Shown here piece by piece: positions 35,072 to 43,784 of a stretch of DNA of 64,000 bases; position 1 is the stretch's first letter, and each line of letters starts with the position of its first letter. The stretch covers positions 18,497-82,496 of the forward strand of contig CAYGPR010000014.1 of assembly GCA_964351985.1 (NCBI GenBank), in the 5' to 3' direction. A model generated the notes under the pieces. That model did no database searches. It saw only the letters and a list, made by a program, of their open reading frames with translations, and was not told where the DNA came from. The DNA is from Meishania sp964351985. Its GTDB lineage: Bacteria > Bacteroidota > Bacteroidia > Flavobacteriales > Flavobacteriaceae. A program made the position numbers and the translations under genes.

Positions 35072-35422
35072 CTAAGATCGGACCTCTTTAATTCTCGCTT
35101 TTTTACCGGTAAGGCCTCTAAAATAGAAGATACGCGCTCGACGAACTTTACCTTTTTTGTTTACCTCAACTTTTTGCAAGGCCGGCATATTTACAGGGAA
35201 GATACGTTCTACTCCCACTGTACCGGACATCTTGCGGATCGTAAAAGTTTCGGTCGCACCGGTTCCTCTTCGTTGAATCACAACTCCTTTAAAAAACTGG
35301 GTACGTGTTTTTTCACCTTCCTTGATCTCATAGTATACCGTAATGGTATCTCCTGAAGAGAATTTTGGAAAATCTTTTTTCGGAACAAATTCGTTTTCAA
35401 CGAAATTAATTAATGAATCCAT
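35072..35422 (-). CDS. rplS: 50S ribosomal protein L19
   Basis: 116 residues, normal length. Lies at the 30S-50S interface. Family marks: FSSGDTITVYYEIKEGEKTRTQFFKGVVIQRRGTGATETFTIRKMSGTVGVERIFPVNMP (about 22-80) and the basic end VRRARIFYFRGLTGKKARIKE. Downstream of trmD by 141 bp but with its own probable promoter at 35491-35498. Confidence 0.99.
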   Translation of the reverse strand: MDSLINFVENEFVPKKDFPKFSSGDTITVYYEIKEGEKTRTQFFKGVVIQRRGTGATETFTIRKMSGTVGVERIFPVNMPALQKVEVNKKGKVRRARIFYFRGLTGKKARIKEVRS

Positions 35423-35449
35423 GGTCTTGTTTTAACATTGTATATAAAG

Positions 35450-35477
35450 CAACGTTCACGATTTTCGTCAGAGGTTG
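35450..35477 (-). promoter_or_regulatory. Possible L19 ribosomal-protein leader
   Basis: Between the probable promoter and the rplS ATG, a hairpin forms with outer stem CAAC/GTTG (35474-35477 with 35450-35453), an internal loop, and inner stem ACGA/TCGT. Structured leaders for L19 have been reported in Flavobacteria; whether this matches that consensus was not tested. Confidence 0.35.
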
Positions 35478-35490
35478 ATTTAATAGTTTG

Positions 35491-35498
35491 CAAAAATA
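35491..35498 (-). promoter_or_regulatory. Probable -7 promoter element of rplS
   Basis: Minus-strand TATTTTTG matches TAnnTTTG exactly, 69 bp before the start codon, giving rplS a promoter separate from trmD. Confidence 0.5.
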
Positions 35499-35563
35499 GC
35501 CTATAAATTAAAATCCACAAGTGTTTTGCCTCGAATTTTTGTTAGGGCAAGGGAGACATTACG

Positions 35564-36238
35564 TCATTCCAAAAGATCCGGACGCAGTTTTTCAGTTCTT
35601 TTCTGTGCCTGTTCTTCACGCCATTTTTCGATTTTTGGAAAGTTGCCGCTCAATAATACCTCTGGAACCTTCATGCCTTTGTATTCGGAAGGTCTGGTAT
35701 ACACAGGGGGAGCTAACAAATCATCTTGAAAAGTATCCGTCAGGGCGGAAGTCTCATTGTTTAATACGCCCGGAATCAATCGAATAATAGTATCGCAAAG
35801 AACGGCCGCACCGAGTTCGCCACCGGATAGCACATAATCCCCAATCGATATTTCACGGGTAACAAACCTATCCCGAACGCGCTGATCTACTCCTTTATAA
35901 TGGCCACATAGAATAACAATGTTTTTCAATAGAGAGAGCCCATTGGCCATTTTTTGGTTCAAAGTTTCTCCATCTGGGGTCATATAGATGATCTCATCAT
36001 AATCACGATCTGCCTTCAGCTTCGTTATGCACTTGTCTATCGGTTCTATCATCAAGACCATACCAGCCCCGCCACCAAACTGATAATCATCGACCTGATT
36101 ATAGCTTTTATCCGTGTAGTCTCTAAGATTGTGAAAATGGACTTCGACCAGACCTTTCTCAATGGACCTTTTTAGAATAGAGGCCTCAAAGGGACTTTTC
36201 AAAAGTTCGGGAAGCACCGTTATTATGTCAATACGCAT
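35564..36238 (-). CDS. trmD: tRNA (guanine37-N1)-methyltransferase
   Basis: 224 residues. Methylates G37 next to the anticodon, preventing +1 frameshifts. Start MRIDIITVLPELLKSPFEASILKRSIEKGLVEVHFHNLRDYT is typical; SPOUT knot segments include FGGGAGMVLMIEP (about 54-66), LCGHYKGVDQRV (about 110-121) and DYVLSGGELGAAVLCDTIIRLIPGVL (about 134-159). Eighteen bp after the upstream GNAT gene; rplS follows as is usual for this pair. Confidence 0.98.
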   Translation of the reverse strand: MRIDIITVLPELLKSPFEASILKRSIEKGLVEVHFHNLRDYTDKSYNQVDDYQFGGGAGMVLMIEPIDKCITKLKADRDYDEIIYMTPDGETLNQKMANGLSLLKNIVILCGHYKGVDQRVRDRFVTREISIGDYVLSGGELGAAVLCDTIIRLIPGVLNNETSALTDTFQDDLLAPPVYTRPSEYKGMKVPEVLLSGNFPKIEKWREEQAQKRTEKLRPDLLE

Positions 36239-36256
36239 AGGGCAGACTTAGTCTAT

Positions 36257-36700
36257 TTATTCCACGGACCAAAAGTAGTGAAAACAGTTGGAGTCTTTTT
36301 TCCAGCCCAATCGCTCATAGAGTTTTTGTGCAGGATTGTCAATGGCTGTCTCCAATGCCAAACCCTTGTATCCTTTTGATTTACAAAAGTTTTTGGCCTT
36401 TTCAAGCAATGCTTCCCCAATACCCATTTTTCGATACTTTGCATCTACATACAAATCGTTTAAAATGTAGACAGCTTGTAATGTGACCGAAGAAAATGTG
36501 GTGTATAGCTGGGTGAACCCGACAGGAGTTCCATTGTAGTTGGCCAAAAAAAGGATACTTTCCCTTTTGTCCATCCTTTCACTAAGAAATAATCTGGCCG
36601 AGGTCAAATCGCTTTTTTGACCATAAAAATTGCGATAGGCATCGAACAAGGGAACGATGTCTTCAAGGTGGGTTTTATCGACTTTGATAATTTCGATCAT
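36257..36700 (-). CDS. GNAT-family N-acetyltransferase
   Basis: 147 residues, single GNAT domain. YVDAKYRKMGIGEALLEKAKNFCKSKG (about 86-112) holds the acetyl-CoA loop R-K-M-G-I-G, and ALETAIDNPAQKLYERLGWKKD is the closing part. Substrate unknown. Lies directly upstream of trmD (18-bp gap), probably in one transcript. Confidence 0.9.
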   Translation of the reverse strand: MIEIIKVDKTHLEDIVPLFDAYRNFYGQKSDLTSARLFLSERMDKRESILFLANYNGTPVGFTQLYTTFSSVTLQAVYILNDLYVDAKYRKMGIGEALLEKAKNFCKSKGYKGLALETAIDNPAQKLYERLGWKKDSNCFHYFWSVE

Positions 36701-36714
36701 GATGGAAGCTAAAA

Positions 36715-36745
36715 AAAGCCCCGTGAGGAGCTTCTTTCTTATTTT
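36715..36745 (-). terminator. Terminator after the 36739-37359 gene
   Basis: On the minus strand AAGCTCC, TCAC and GGGGCTT form a short hairpin followed by T7. It overlaps the very end of the preceding gene and lies just before the GNAT gene. Confidence 0.6.
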
Positions 36746-37359
36746 GCTTTTTTGTATTTGTTGATTTCATCTTGTAGTTGCCTGCTAATTTTCTGCTCTC
36801 TTTCAAGCGCCCTACGCCTGTGATCCTCATATTCAGACTCCAGTTCCGATAAGTTTGATTTGGCGTCTTGCGTGAGCACGTTACTTCTTCTGAATTTATA
36901 CATGAAGAACAAAGTCAATGCCAATAAACCTGCAATAATGGACCAGAGAATAGTATTATACGTAATTTTCGAAACAAGGATTCCCAAGAATGACATGCTG
37001 TCTTTTTCTTCGGTAACCGATGCTAAATTGTTCGTAGTCTCGGCAAGTTTTTTGTTCAAACCTGAAATAGTGGTCTCATGACCGGCAATCGTTCCTTTAA
37101 GCTCGGCTTCTTTCTCATTATAAACTTTCAGTGTGTCGAGCACGTTCTGACGTAGTTTGTCAAGTGATATAGTCCTTACTACCTCATATTTTTTTCCTTC
37201 GGCCCTATAATTGCCCGATTTTTTGTAAACATATTCGAACTGGCTGTCAATGCTTCCACCATCCAAGGTTAGGATTTCTGTCTGTTCCTCTTCCTGAGCA
37301 TATTGTAGGTTGAATGCCAGAAGGGAAACTACAATGAAGAGTAGTCTTAAAACTTTCAT
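36739..37359 (-). CDS. Secreted/membrane coiled-coil protein
   Basis: 206 residues. Signal peptide (about 1-21, LLFIVVSLLAFNLQYAQ), a short exported domain (LTLDGGSIDSQFEYVYKKSGNYRAEGKKYEVV), a coiled coil (about 85-120), a membrane helix (about 131-151, TILWSIIAGLLALTLFFMYKF) and a charged C-terminal coiled coil (about 165-206). Relatives are often mislabelled as tRNA methyltransferase because of the nearby trmD; no methylase motif is present. Function unknown. Confidence 0.82.
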   Translation of the reverse strand: MKVLRLLFIVVSLLAFNLQYAQEEEQTEILTLDGGSIDSQFEYVYKKSGNYRAEGKKYEVVRTISLDKLRQNVLDTLKVYNEKEAELKGTIAGHETTISGLNKKLAETTNNLASVTEEKDSMSFLGILVSKITYNTILWSIIAGLLALTLFFMYKFRRSNVLTQDAKSNLSELESEYEDHRRRALEREQKISRQLQDEINKYKKAK

Positions 37360-37506
37360 TTATTAGGTCTTATGTATTAAAAAACGATTTAGAGAAGACT
37401 AAAGTAATCCAATATTATCAATTAAGAAAAAAAATCGAAAATAAGGTTGTTTTTCAAGGGGTATTAGATCTTGTAAGATGGCTTTGATACGTTGAAATTA
37501 AAAACC

Positions 37507-38955
37507 CTAATAGTAAGTGAACCTACGTACTTTGGCAATATATTTAGCCAACCGTATTACCTGATGCGAATACCCGTACTCGTTGTCATACCAAATATAC
37601 AATACTAGGTTATTGCCATTGTCAGATACGATGGTAGCTTTACTGTCATAAATTGATGGAGCCGAAGTACCCACAATATCGGTAGATACCATTTCTTTAC
37701 TTAAAGAATATTTGATTTGTTCAACCAAATCACCTTCTAAAGCATATTTTTTGAGCATGGTATTGACACCGTCTAACGAGGTTTTATTCTTGATTTCGAG
37801 ATTAAGTATCGCCAACGAGCCATTAGGCACGGGAACCCGTATCGCATTAGAGGTAAGTTTCCCTTTTAAAGATGGCAAAGCCTTGGACACAGCTTCTCCT
37901 GCACCGGTTTCCGTAATGACCATATTCAGTGCCGCCGCCCTTCCACGTCGGTATTTACTGTGCATATTGTCGACCAAGTTTTGGTCGTTAGTATAGGCGT
38001 GAATCGTTTCAAGATGACCTTTCTTTATTCCTAGCGAATCTTCAACTACCTTTAAAATAGGGGTAATGGCATTGGTAGTGCATGAGGCCGCCGAGTAGAT
38101 TTTGGTTTTGTCAGGGTCATAATCCTTATGGTTTACGCCATGTACAATGTTCGGTACCCCTATTCCGGGGGCCGTTAGGAGTACTTGAGTTGCTCCTTTG
38201 GCCTTGAGATGCCTACTAAGCTCTTGCTTGGTTCTAAAAGCACCTGTATTATCAATGATAAGGGCATCTGAAATTCCGAATTGTGAATAATCGATTTCCT
38301 CAGGCTTATCTGCCTTGATCATATGAACGGTGGTTCCGTTTATTAATAATGCATTTCTTTTCAAATCGGTATCAACGGTACCCATGAACTGACCATGAAC
38401 CGAATCGATTCTAAGTAAATTGGCCCTTTTTTCAAGTGTCTCGGCGTCTTTTCCTCCTCTGGTGACAATGGCCCTCAATCGCAATTGATTACCCTTACCC
38501 GTCTTTGCCATCAGTTCACGCGCCAAGAGCCTACCAATTCTGCCAAAGCCAAAGAGCACGACGTCTTTTGGTTTGATATCTGCGGTTTCATTCGCATTCT
38601 GCAATTTATCCAATACAAAGGCCTTGACATCATTGAAATTATTATCATCGGAATGGTATTCATAGGTCAATTTACCGATGTCGAGTTTTGAAGGTGGCAA
38701 TTTTATATCATTAATAGCCCGTAGTAACTCTACGGAGTCAAAAATTGAGATGGGTTTTTGAACAAATTCACCTGCATATTCGTGCAGATTTATAATGTCA
38801 CTGACATTTTTATCGATTACCTGGTTTTTGAAGAGCACGATCTCTATGGATTTATCATACCACAAATCACTGATAATCTTAATGAATTCCGTTGTTGCCT
38901 TTCGACGGTCTGCCTGAAAGGCTAGTTCTTTTTCGTATGATTTTATCGATGCCAT
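37507..38955 (-). CDS. gap: Glyceraldehyde-3-phosphate dehydrogenase, long form
   Basis: 482 residues. The N-terminal 125 residues are an extra, mostly helical region not found in the usual 330-residue enzyme. Then comes the NAD(P) fold (LFGFGRIGRLLA, about 134-145) and the catalytic domain with C292 in SAASCTTNAITP and the HAYTNDQNLVDN and WYDNEYGYSHQV segments. Catalyses G3P + NAD(P) + Pi to 1,3-bisphosphoglycerate. This long type is common in Bacteroidota; coenzyme preference cannot be read off. Monocistronic. Confidence 0.95.
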   Translation of the reverse strand: MASIKSYEKELAFQADRRKATTEFIKIISDLWYDKSIEIVLFKNQVIDKNVSDIINLHEYAGEFVQKPISIFDSVELLRAINDIKLPPSKLDIGKLTYEYHSDDNNFNDVKAFVLDKLQNANETADIKPKDVVLFGFGRIGRLLARELMAKTGKGNQLRLRAIVTRGGKDAETLEKRANLLRIDSVHGQFMGTVDTDLKRNALLINGTTVHMIKADKPEEIDYSQFGISDALIIDNTGAFRTKQELSRHLKAKGATQVLLTAPGIGVPNIVHGVNHKDYDPDKTKIYSAASCTTNAITPILKVVEDSLGIKKGHLETIHAYTNDQNLVDNMHSKYRRGRAAALNMVITETGAGEAVSKALPSLKGKLTSNAIRVPVPNGSLAILNLEIKNKTSLDGVNTMLKKYALEGDLVEQIKYSLSKEMVSTDIVGTSAPSIYDSKATIVSDNGNNLVLYIWYDNEYGYSHQVIRLAKYIAKVRRFTYY

Positions 38956-39022
38956 TACTTTGGTTAAATGTTTTTATTGCCACAAAAGTAGTTATTTCAT
39001 AGGTTTTCGCTGGAAAAACCAA

Positions 39023-39060
39023 AAAAGAAAAACGCCCCATGTTAGGGGCGTTTTTCTTTT
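39023..39060 (-). terminator. Terminator of the HtrA-like protease gene
   Basis: Arms AAAAGAAAAACGCCCC (39023-39038) and GGGGCGTTTTTCTTTT (39045-39060) are exact complements around ATGTTA, 15 bp after the protease stop at 39075. Its symmetry would also allow activity on the other strand. Confidence 0.88.
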
Positions 39061-39074
39061 GAGCTCAAAACTTT

Positions 39075-40472
39075 TTATTGAAAGATAAGTCTTTCTCTTT
39101 CTCCATTTTCATTGACCATCGTTATTACGGTCTTTCCGTATCTAGAAATCTGTCCGAACAGGTCATAGGCTTCTTGAATATCATTTATTTCCTCATTATC
39201 GACGGATAATAAAACTTTGCCTTCGAGACCATAATCATTATATAATTCAGGAACGTCTACAATTTTGACTCCTTTCTCAACCTTAAACTTTTTCTTGTCA
39301 CCTTCGGTCAAGTCCTTAACGGTAAGTCCCATTACAGGTACCTCCAAAGTTTGTTTTTTCTTCAAGGTGACCATAACTTCTTTGATATCTCCATCTCGTT
39401 CAAAAGCAACATTGATTCTATCACCAGGTCTTTTGGAAGAAATATACCCATTGAGTTCGGCAAACTTTCGAACCTTAATATTGTCTACTTGTTTTATGAT
39501 ATCGCCTTCAACGAAGCCCGCATCCATAGCTCCGGAACCATCTTCGACGTAGGCTACAAAAACACCATCGATATCGTTGACTCCTTTTTCGATGGCAACC
39601 TTTGTGTTTAGTGGAATTGAAGAAATACCTAAAAAGGCCTTCTGCACATTACCGTATTCCATGATATCGTCGACCACTTTTTTGGCAATGTTGCTGGGTA
39701 CGGCAAAAGAATACCCCACATAGGATCCTGTTCGTGAGGTAATGGCCGTATTGATTCCAATTAAATCTCCATTGGTATTTACCAACGCACCACCACTGTT
39801 TCCTGGATTTACGGCCGCATCGGTCTGTATGAAGGATTGACTTCTTCTAGGATCAAGATTTCTCGCCTTTGCACTTACAATTCCCGCCGTTACGGTAGAG
39901 GTAAGGTTAAATGGGTTTCCTACGGCCAATACCCATTCACCGATTTTGGCATTGTCCGAATCTCCGAACGCAAGATAGGGGAGTTTAGCTTCTGCATCGA
40001 TTTTAAGTAATGCGATATCGGAATTTGGGTCAGCACCGATGAACTCTGCTTCATAGGTCTTATTATTATTCAAGGTTACCTGCAATTGACTTGCGTTGTC
40101 CACTACGTGGTTGTTCGTTACGATATAGCCATCTGAAGTAATAATGACTCCAGAGCCTGTTCCTACTTGTGGCTGAGCGCTCTGACCATGACCAAAAAAG
40201 AACTCCAACGGATTGCTAGGTCCGCTGCTAAGCGTCACATTTTTAACGTGTACAACGGCATTCACCGTATTTTCGGCGGCAGCTGTAAAATCGACCTCAT
40301 TGATTCCGGCACCTTTCGCCGATGTCGGCGTAAGACTGGTGGTAAATGTAGTGCCACCATCGCCATTAGATAAAATGGCATAATTTGTATTTTCGAAGAA
40401 AAGCTTGTAGGCCCCAAGGGTGATTGCACCTGCAAAAATTGCAATCAACAATGAACTTGCTATTTTTTTCAT
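39075..40472 (-). CDS. HtrA/DegQ-type periplasmic serine protease
   Basis: 465 residues from the ATG at 40472 (MKKIASSLLIAIFAGAI, a signal/anchor helix); the frame extends to 40532 but that prefix is not signal-like. Trypsin-like domain with triad H122 (TNNHVVDN), D152 (DPNSDIALLK) and S226 (NPGNSGGAL), then two PDZ-type domains (about 285-385 and 390-465). Degrades or refolds damaged envelope proteins. Monocistronic with its own terminator; the 137-bp spacer to dapF holds divergent promoters. Confidence 0.94.
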   Translation of the reverse strand: MKKIASSLLIAIFAGAITLGAYKLFFENTNYAILSNGDGGTTFTTSLTPTSAKGAGINEVDFTAAAENTVNAVVHVKNVTLSSGPSNPLEFFFGHGQSAQPQVGTGSGVIITSDGYIVTNNHVVDNASQLQVTLNNNKTYEAEFIGADPNSDIALLKIDAEAKLPYLAFGDSDNAKIGEWVLAVGNPFNLTSTVTAGIVSAKARNLDPRRSQSFIQTDAAVNPGNSGGALVNTNGDLIGINTAITSRTGSYVGYSFAVPSNIAKKVVDDIMEYGNVQKAFLGISSIPLNTKVAIEKGVNDIDGVFVAYVEDGSGAMDAGFVEGDIIKQVDNIKVRKFAELNGYISSKRPGDRINVAFERDGDIKEVMVTLKKKQTLEVPVMGLTVKDLTEGDKKKFKVEKGVKIVDVPELYNDYGLEGKVLLSVDNEEINDIQEAYDLFGQISRYGKTVITMVNENGERERLIFQ

Positions 40473-40588
40473 AATTTTTAAATGTATTTGGATTATCAAA
40501 TGTTGACAACGTAAAATTAACTGTTTTTGCATCTCAGATTTGTAGTTTAACGAGTTTTTAACTGCTAAAAATTCCTTAAATAAAGTCC

Positions 40589-40596
40589 TATCTTTG
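40589..40596 (+). promoter_or_regulatory. Probable -7 promoter element of the dapF operon
   Basis: TATCTTTG matches TAnnTTTG exactly, 13 bp before the start codon of dapF, implying a very short leader. The -33 element is not convincing. Confidence 0.5.
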
Positions 40597-40609
40597 TGGT
40601 TCTATTTTA

Positions 40610-41389
40610 ATGATGAAACTTACTTTTTATAAATATCAGGGTACGGGAAACGACTTTGTAATGGTCGATAATCGTACTGAATTTTTCCCCAAAAACGATA
40701 CCAAAATGGTCTCTTTTTTGTGCGATAGAAAATTTGGCATTGGTGCTGATGGTCTTATACTATTACAAAATGACGAAATGTCAGATTTTAGAATGATCTA
40801 TTATAATTCTGACGGTAACGAGGGTAGCATGTGTGGTAACGGTGGAAGATGTGCAATGGCCTTTGCCAATTATTTAGGAATTGTTTCAAGTCAAGCTACT
40901 TTCAATGCCATTGACGGACTACACAAGGCTACAATAGAGCAGGAAGAGGTCAGCCTTCAAATGCAAGATGTGGAAGAAATCAAGACTAAGCCCAAAGCCC
41001 TATTTTTGGATACGGGATCTCCGCATCATGTTCAGATCGTGGATAAACTGGAATTATTTAAAGTATTCGAAGAAGGAAAAAAAATACGGTACGGACTTTA
41101 TGGACAAAAAGGGAGCAATATCAATTTTGTAAAACAAGAAGATGATGGGACTTTTTCCATACGCACCTACGAACGGGGTGTAGAGAACGAAACCCTGTCA
41201 TGCGGTACCGGAGTCACCGCGGTGGCCTTAGCGATGCACAACTCGGGAAAAACGGTGAGCCAAACTATTACCATACATACACTTGGCGGAAATCTCCAGG
41301 TCACTTTTGACGTTGTAAATGAAAAGTATCGGAATATTTTTTTAATCGGACCTGCAAAACAGGTCTTTAAGGGTGATATAGATTGTTGA
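40610..41389 (+). CDS. dapF: Diaminopimelate epimerase
   Basis: 259 residues. Converts LL- to meso-diaminopimelate for lysine and peptidoglycan synthesis, using two cysteines as acid and base: C75 in GSMCGNGGR and C198 in ETLSCGTGVTAVA, both intact. KYQGTGNDFVMVDNR and FGIGADGLI are family marks. Starts with two consecutive ATGs (40610, 40613). Overlaps the following GNAT gene by 7 bp at TTGTTGA, and mltG follows, giving a cell-wall-flavoured operon. Confidence 0.97.
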   Translation: MMKLTFYKYQGTGNDFVMVDNRTEFFPKNDTKMVSFLCDRKFGIGADGLILLQNDEMSDFRMIYYNSDGNEGSMCGNGGRCAMAFANYLGIVSSQATFNAIDGLHKATIEQEEVSLQMQDVEEIKTKPKALFLDTGSPHHVQIVDKLELFKVFEEGKKIRYGLYGQKGSNINFVKQEDDGTFSIRTYERGVENETLSCGTGVTAVALAMHNSGKTVSQTITIHTLGGNLQVTFDVVNEKYRNIFLIGPAKQVFKGDIDC

Positions 41390-41907
41390 CACTAAAAGGC
41401 GAATATATATATTTAAGGGCTCTTGAGCCCGATGATCTCGAATTTTTGTACCAATTGGAGAACAATACGGCAATTTGGGAAATCAGTAATACGGTGGCTC
41501 CTTTTTCCAAACACGTGCTAAAACTCTATCTAGATAATGCACATCGTGATATCTTTGATGTCAAACAGTTACGATTATGTATCTGTAACCTCAAGAATAA
41601 TGTTGTTGGCCTTATAGACCTTTTTGATTTCGACCCAAAAAACCACCGAGCAGGTCTTGGTCTTGTTATTCTTGAAGAAAAAGAGCGTAATAAAGGGGTA
41701 GGGGCAGAGGCCATCACCTTACTTGAAGATTATGCTTTCTCCGCACTACAACTACATCAGATTTATGCCAATGTGATGGAAGATAATGCCGCTAGTATCC
41801 ATTTATTTAAAAAGCTTGGGTTTCACGAGGTCGGTGCCAAGGAAGACTGGATCTACTCGAACGGTGGCTATAAAAATGAACTATTGTTCCAAAAAATAAA
41901 ACCCTGA
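41383..41907 (+). CDS. GNAT-family N-acetyltransferase (RimJ-like)
   Basis: 174 residues. Starts with TTG (41383 or 41386) inside the dapF stop region, so translation is coupled. LTLKGEYIYLRALEPDDLEFLYQLENN and the acetyl-CoA loop EKERNKGVGAEAI (about 103-115) and SALQLHQIYANVMEDNAASIHLFKKLGF identify the RimJ/RimL-like GNAT group, which acetylates protein N termini, polyamines or antibiotics. Substrate unknown. Ends in TGATG, sharing one base with the mltG start. Confidence 0.88.
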   Translation: MLTLKGEYIYLRALEPDDLEFLYQLENNTAIWEISNTVAPFSKHVLKLYLDNAHRDIFDVKQLRLCICNLKNNVVGLIDLFDFDPKNHRAGLGLVILEEKERNKGVGAEAITLLEDYAFSALQLHQIYANVMEDNAASIHLFKKLGFHEVGAKEDWIYSNGGYKNELLFQKIKP

Positions 41908-42950
41908 TGTATATCAAAAGAATTATATTGATTGTGGTACTCTTAGGTTTGGTAGTTGGCGGCTTTTTTGCCTACACCGTCTACGATGCCATATTCTCGC
42001 CGAATACGAAATTCAACAATGACGAAGCGTTCGTCTATATTCCTTCGGATGCTGCTTTCGATGAAGTACAACGAACACTCGTTCCATTATTGGAAGATAT
42101 GGATTCTTTCGAAAAAGTGGCCGAAAGAAAAGGATATATAAGGAATATCAAAGGTGGAAAATATGCCATTAAAAAGGGAATGAACAATAATGATATTATT
42201 AATTCCCTAAGAGCTAATAATGTTCCGGTCAAAGTGGCATTCAATAATCAGGAAACCCTGAAAGATCTTGCCGGACGTATAGCAGGTCAAATTGAAGCAG
42301 ATAGTTTGAGCTTGTTGGCATCCTTCGAAGATCCCTCCTTCTTAGAAAACAATGGTTTCAACGACGATAATAAATTGAGTATGTATTTGCCGAACAGCTA
42401 TGAATTTTTTTGGAATACTTCGGCCGAAAAGTTCAGGGATCGCATGTTGACCGAATACAAGCGTTTTTGGAACGAAGAGCGTCTTAACAAGGCAAAGGAA
42501 ATGGGAATGACTCCCGAAGAGGTTGTTGCCCTTGCATCCATCGTTCACAAGGAAACGGCAAAAGTGGAGGAGCGTCCACGGGTAGCAGGACTTTATTTAA
42601 ACCGTCTAAAATCTGGAATGTTTTTACAGGCCGACCCAACGGTGATATATGCCATAAAAAAACATTCGGGAAATTTTGATACGGTCATTAAAAGGGTGCT
42701 CTACAAAGACCTTGAACTCGATTCACCTTATAATACCTATAAATACGCAGGTGTGCCTCCCGGCCCGATAACAATGCCCGATATATCGGCGATAGATGCC
42801 GTTCTGAAACCTGAAAAACATGAATATTATTACATGGTGGCCAACGTAGAAGACTTCGGCTATCACAAATTTGCAAAGACCATTGCGCAGCATAACCGCA
42901 ATAAAGTGCAGTACATCCAGTGGATAAATGCCCAGAAAATAAACAGATAG
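41907..42950 (+). CDS. mltG: Endolytic murein transglycosylase
   Basis: 347 residues. One N-terminal membrane helix (about 5-25), then the YceG-like domain. It cuts nascent glycan strands and helps set their length. Motifs: ASIVHKETAKVEERPRVAGLYLNRL (about 211-235), FLQADPTVIYAIK and SPYNTYKYAGVPPGPI (about 273-288). In E. coli the corresponding string is IVEKET; here the first Glu is His, while the second Glu is kept. Third gene of dapF-GNAT-mltG, with 1-bp overlap. Confidence 0.93.
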   Translation: MYIKRIILIVVLLGLVVGGFFAYTVYDAIFSPNTKFNNDEAFVYIPSDAAFDEVQRTLVPLLEDMDSFEKVAERKGYIRNIKGGKYAIKKGMNNNDIINSLRANNVPVKVAFNNQETLKDLAGRIAGQIEADSLSLLASFEDPSFLENNGFNDDNKLSMYLPNSYEFFWNTSAEKFRDRMLTEYKRFWNEERLNKAKEMGMTPEEVVALASIVHKETAKVEERPRVAGLYLNRLKSGMFLQADPTVIYAIKKHSGNFDTVIKRVLYKDLELDSPYNTYKYAGVPPGPITMPDISAIDAVLKPEKHEYYYMVANVEDFGYHKFAKTIAQHNRNKVQYIQWINAQKINR

Positions 42951-43034
42951 TCCTTTTGTCGCTATTTTAAGACTTGTTAACTAATATTAGATATTTTTAA
43001 CACAAGCTTGAAGGCTAGCCTTTCGATACGAACG

Positions 43035-43042
43035 TATCTTTG
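43035..43042 (+). promoter_or_regulatory. Probable -7 promoter element of the lysozyme-like gene
   Basis: TATCTTTG, an exact TAnnTTTG match, 41 bp before the ATG at 43084; TTG at 43008-43010 is a possible -33 element with slightly long spacing. Confidence 0.5.
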
Positions 43043-43083
43043 ACATGTGAAATATAAGTTTACCGCTATTTTTGGTAAGTCTT

Positions 43084-43725
43084 ATGAAAAACAGAGATAT
43101 GAGAAGATGTGTCATTTTTTTCAGTTCTCTTATCATGCTCCTTATCTTAATGAGTTTTAGGTACAACAAGAAAGTTGAAGTGCCCGAAACCCTTAAGGTA
43201 ACTCAACCTACTGAGTTCTCGTACCCCAAATATGAGGCTCCTATTGCTACGACCATGGTTGCGCCTCCCTTTTTGGGAAGTTCGTACATTGGCTTTAAAG
43301 AGGCTTTGGCTTTTAAGGAGTCTCGAGGCGATTATTTTTCCATTAATACCTTAGGGTATTTGGGAAAATATCAGTTCGGAATTGGAACCCTTCAGTTGAT
43401 GGGGGTTTATAATTCTACCCATTTTTTGAATAATCCTGAATTACAAGAAAAAGTATTTCATACCAATATTGCCCGCAATAAATGGATACTTCGACGTGAT
43501 ATTGATCGCTTCGTCGGAAAGTATATAAGGGGTACTAAAATTACGGAATCTGGCATGTTGGCAGCTGCTCATTTGGCCGGGGCCGGTAATGTGAAAAAAT
43601 ATTTGAGATCATATGGAAAGGTTGACGTGACCGATGCGTATGGTACTACCATAGCCAAATACCTGAAAAAGTTTTCAGGATATGACGTGTCTCATGTCTC
43701 ACCGAAACGGAACCCGAAGGTTTAA
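43084..43725 (+). CDS. Exported lysozyme-fold/transglycosylase-like protein
   Basis: 214 residues from ATG 43084 (a TTG at 43072 is less likely). Signal/anchor helix (about 10-28), a linker, then a lysozyme-like domain: FKEALAFKESRGDYFSINTLGYLGKYQFGIGTLQLMG (about 73-110) contains the E-S-R-G glutamate and the YLGKYQFG stretch typical of SLT-type transglycosylases, ending with MLAAAHLAGAGNVKKYLRSYG. It probably acts on peptidoglycan. Relatives are often called LysM-type proteins, though no LysM is seen. Confidence 0.75.
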   Translation: MKNRDMRRCVIFFSSLIMLLILMSFRYNKKVEVPETLKVTQPTEFSYPKYEAPIATTMVAPPFLGSSYIGFKEALAFKESRGDYFSINTLGYLGKYQFGIGTLQLMGVYNSTHFLNNPELQEKVFHTNIARNKWILRRDIDRFVGKYIRGTKITESGMLAAAHLAGAGNVKKYLRSYGKVDVTDAYGTTIAKYLKKFSGYDVSHVSPKRNPKV

Positions 43726-43752
43726 GATAATTATGTACATATGAAAATGGAT

Positions 43753-43784
43753 AGACCCTGATGGAAACATCGGGGTTTATTTTA
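43753..43784 (+). terminator. Terminator after the lysozyme-like gene
   Basis: ACCCTGATG, GAAA and CATCGGGGT form a hairpin (one mismatch) followed by a T-rich stretch; it overlaps the end of the convergent methylase gene. Confidence 0.65.

Noticed and set aside
36739..37359. Annotation of the coiled-coil membrane protein as tRNA methyltransferase
   Set aside because: No SPOUT or Rossmann methylase motif; it has a signal peptide and membrane helix.
42537..42560. IVHKET in MltG instead of E. coli IVEKET, suggesting an inactive enzyme
   Set aside because: I am not sure which Glu is catalytic, and the second Glu is retained; relatives in Bacteroidota may vary at the first position, so inactivity cannot be claimed.
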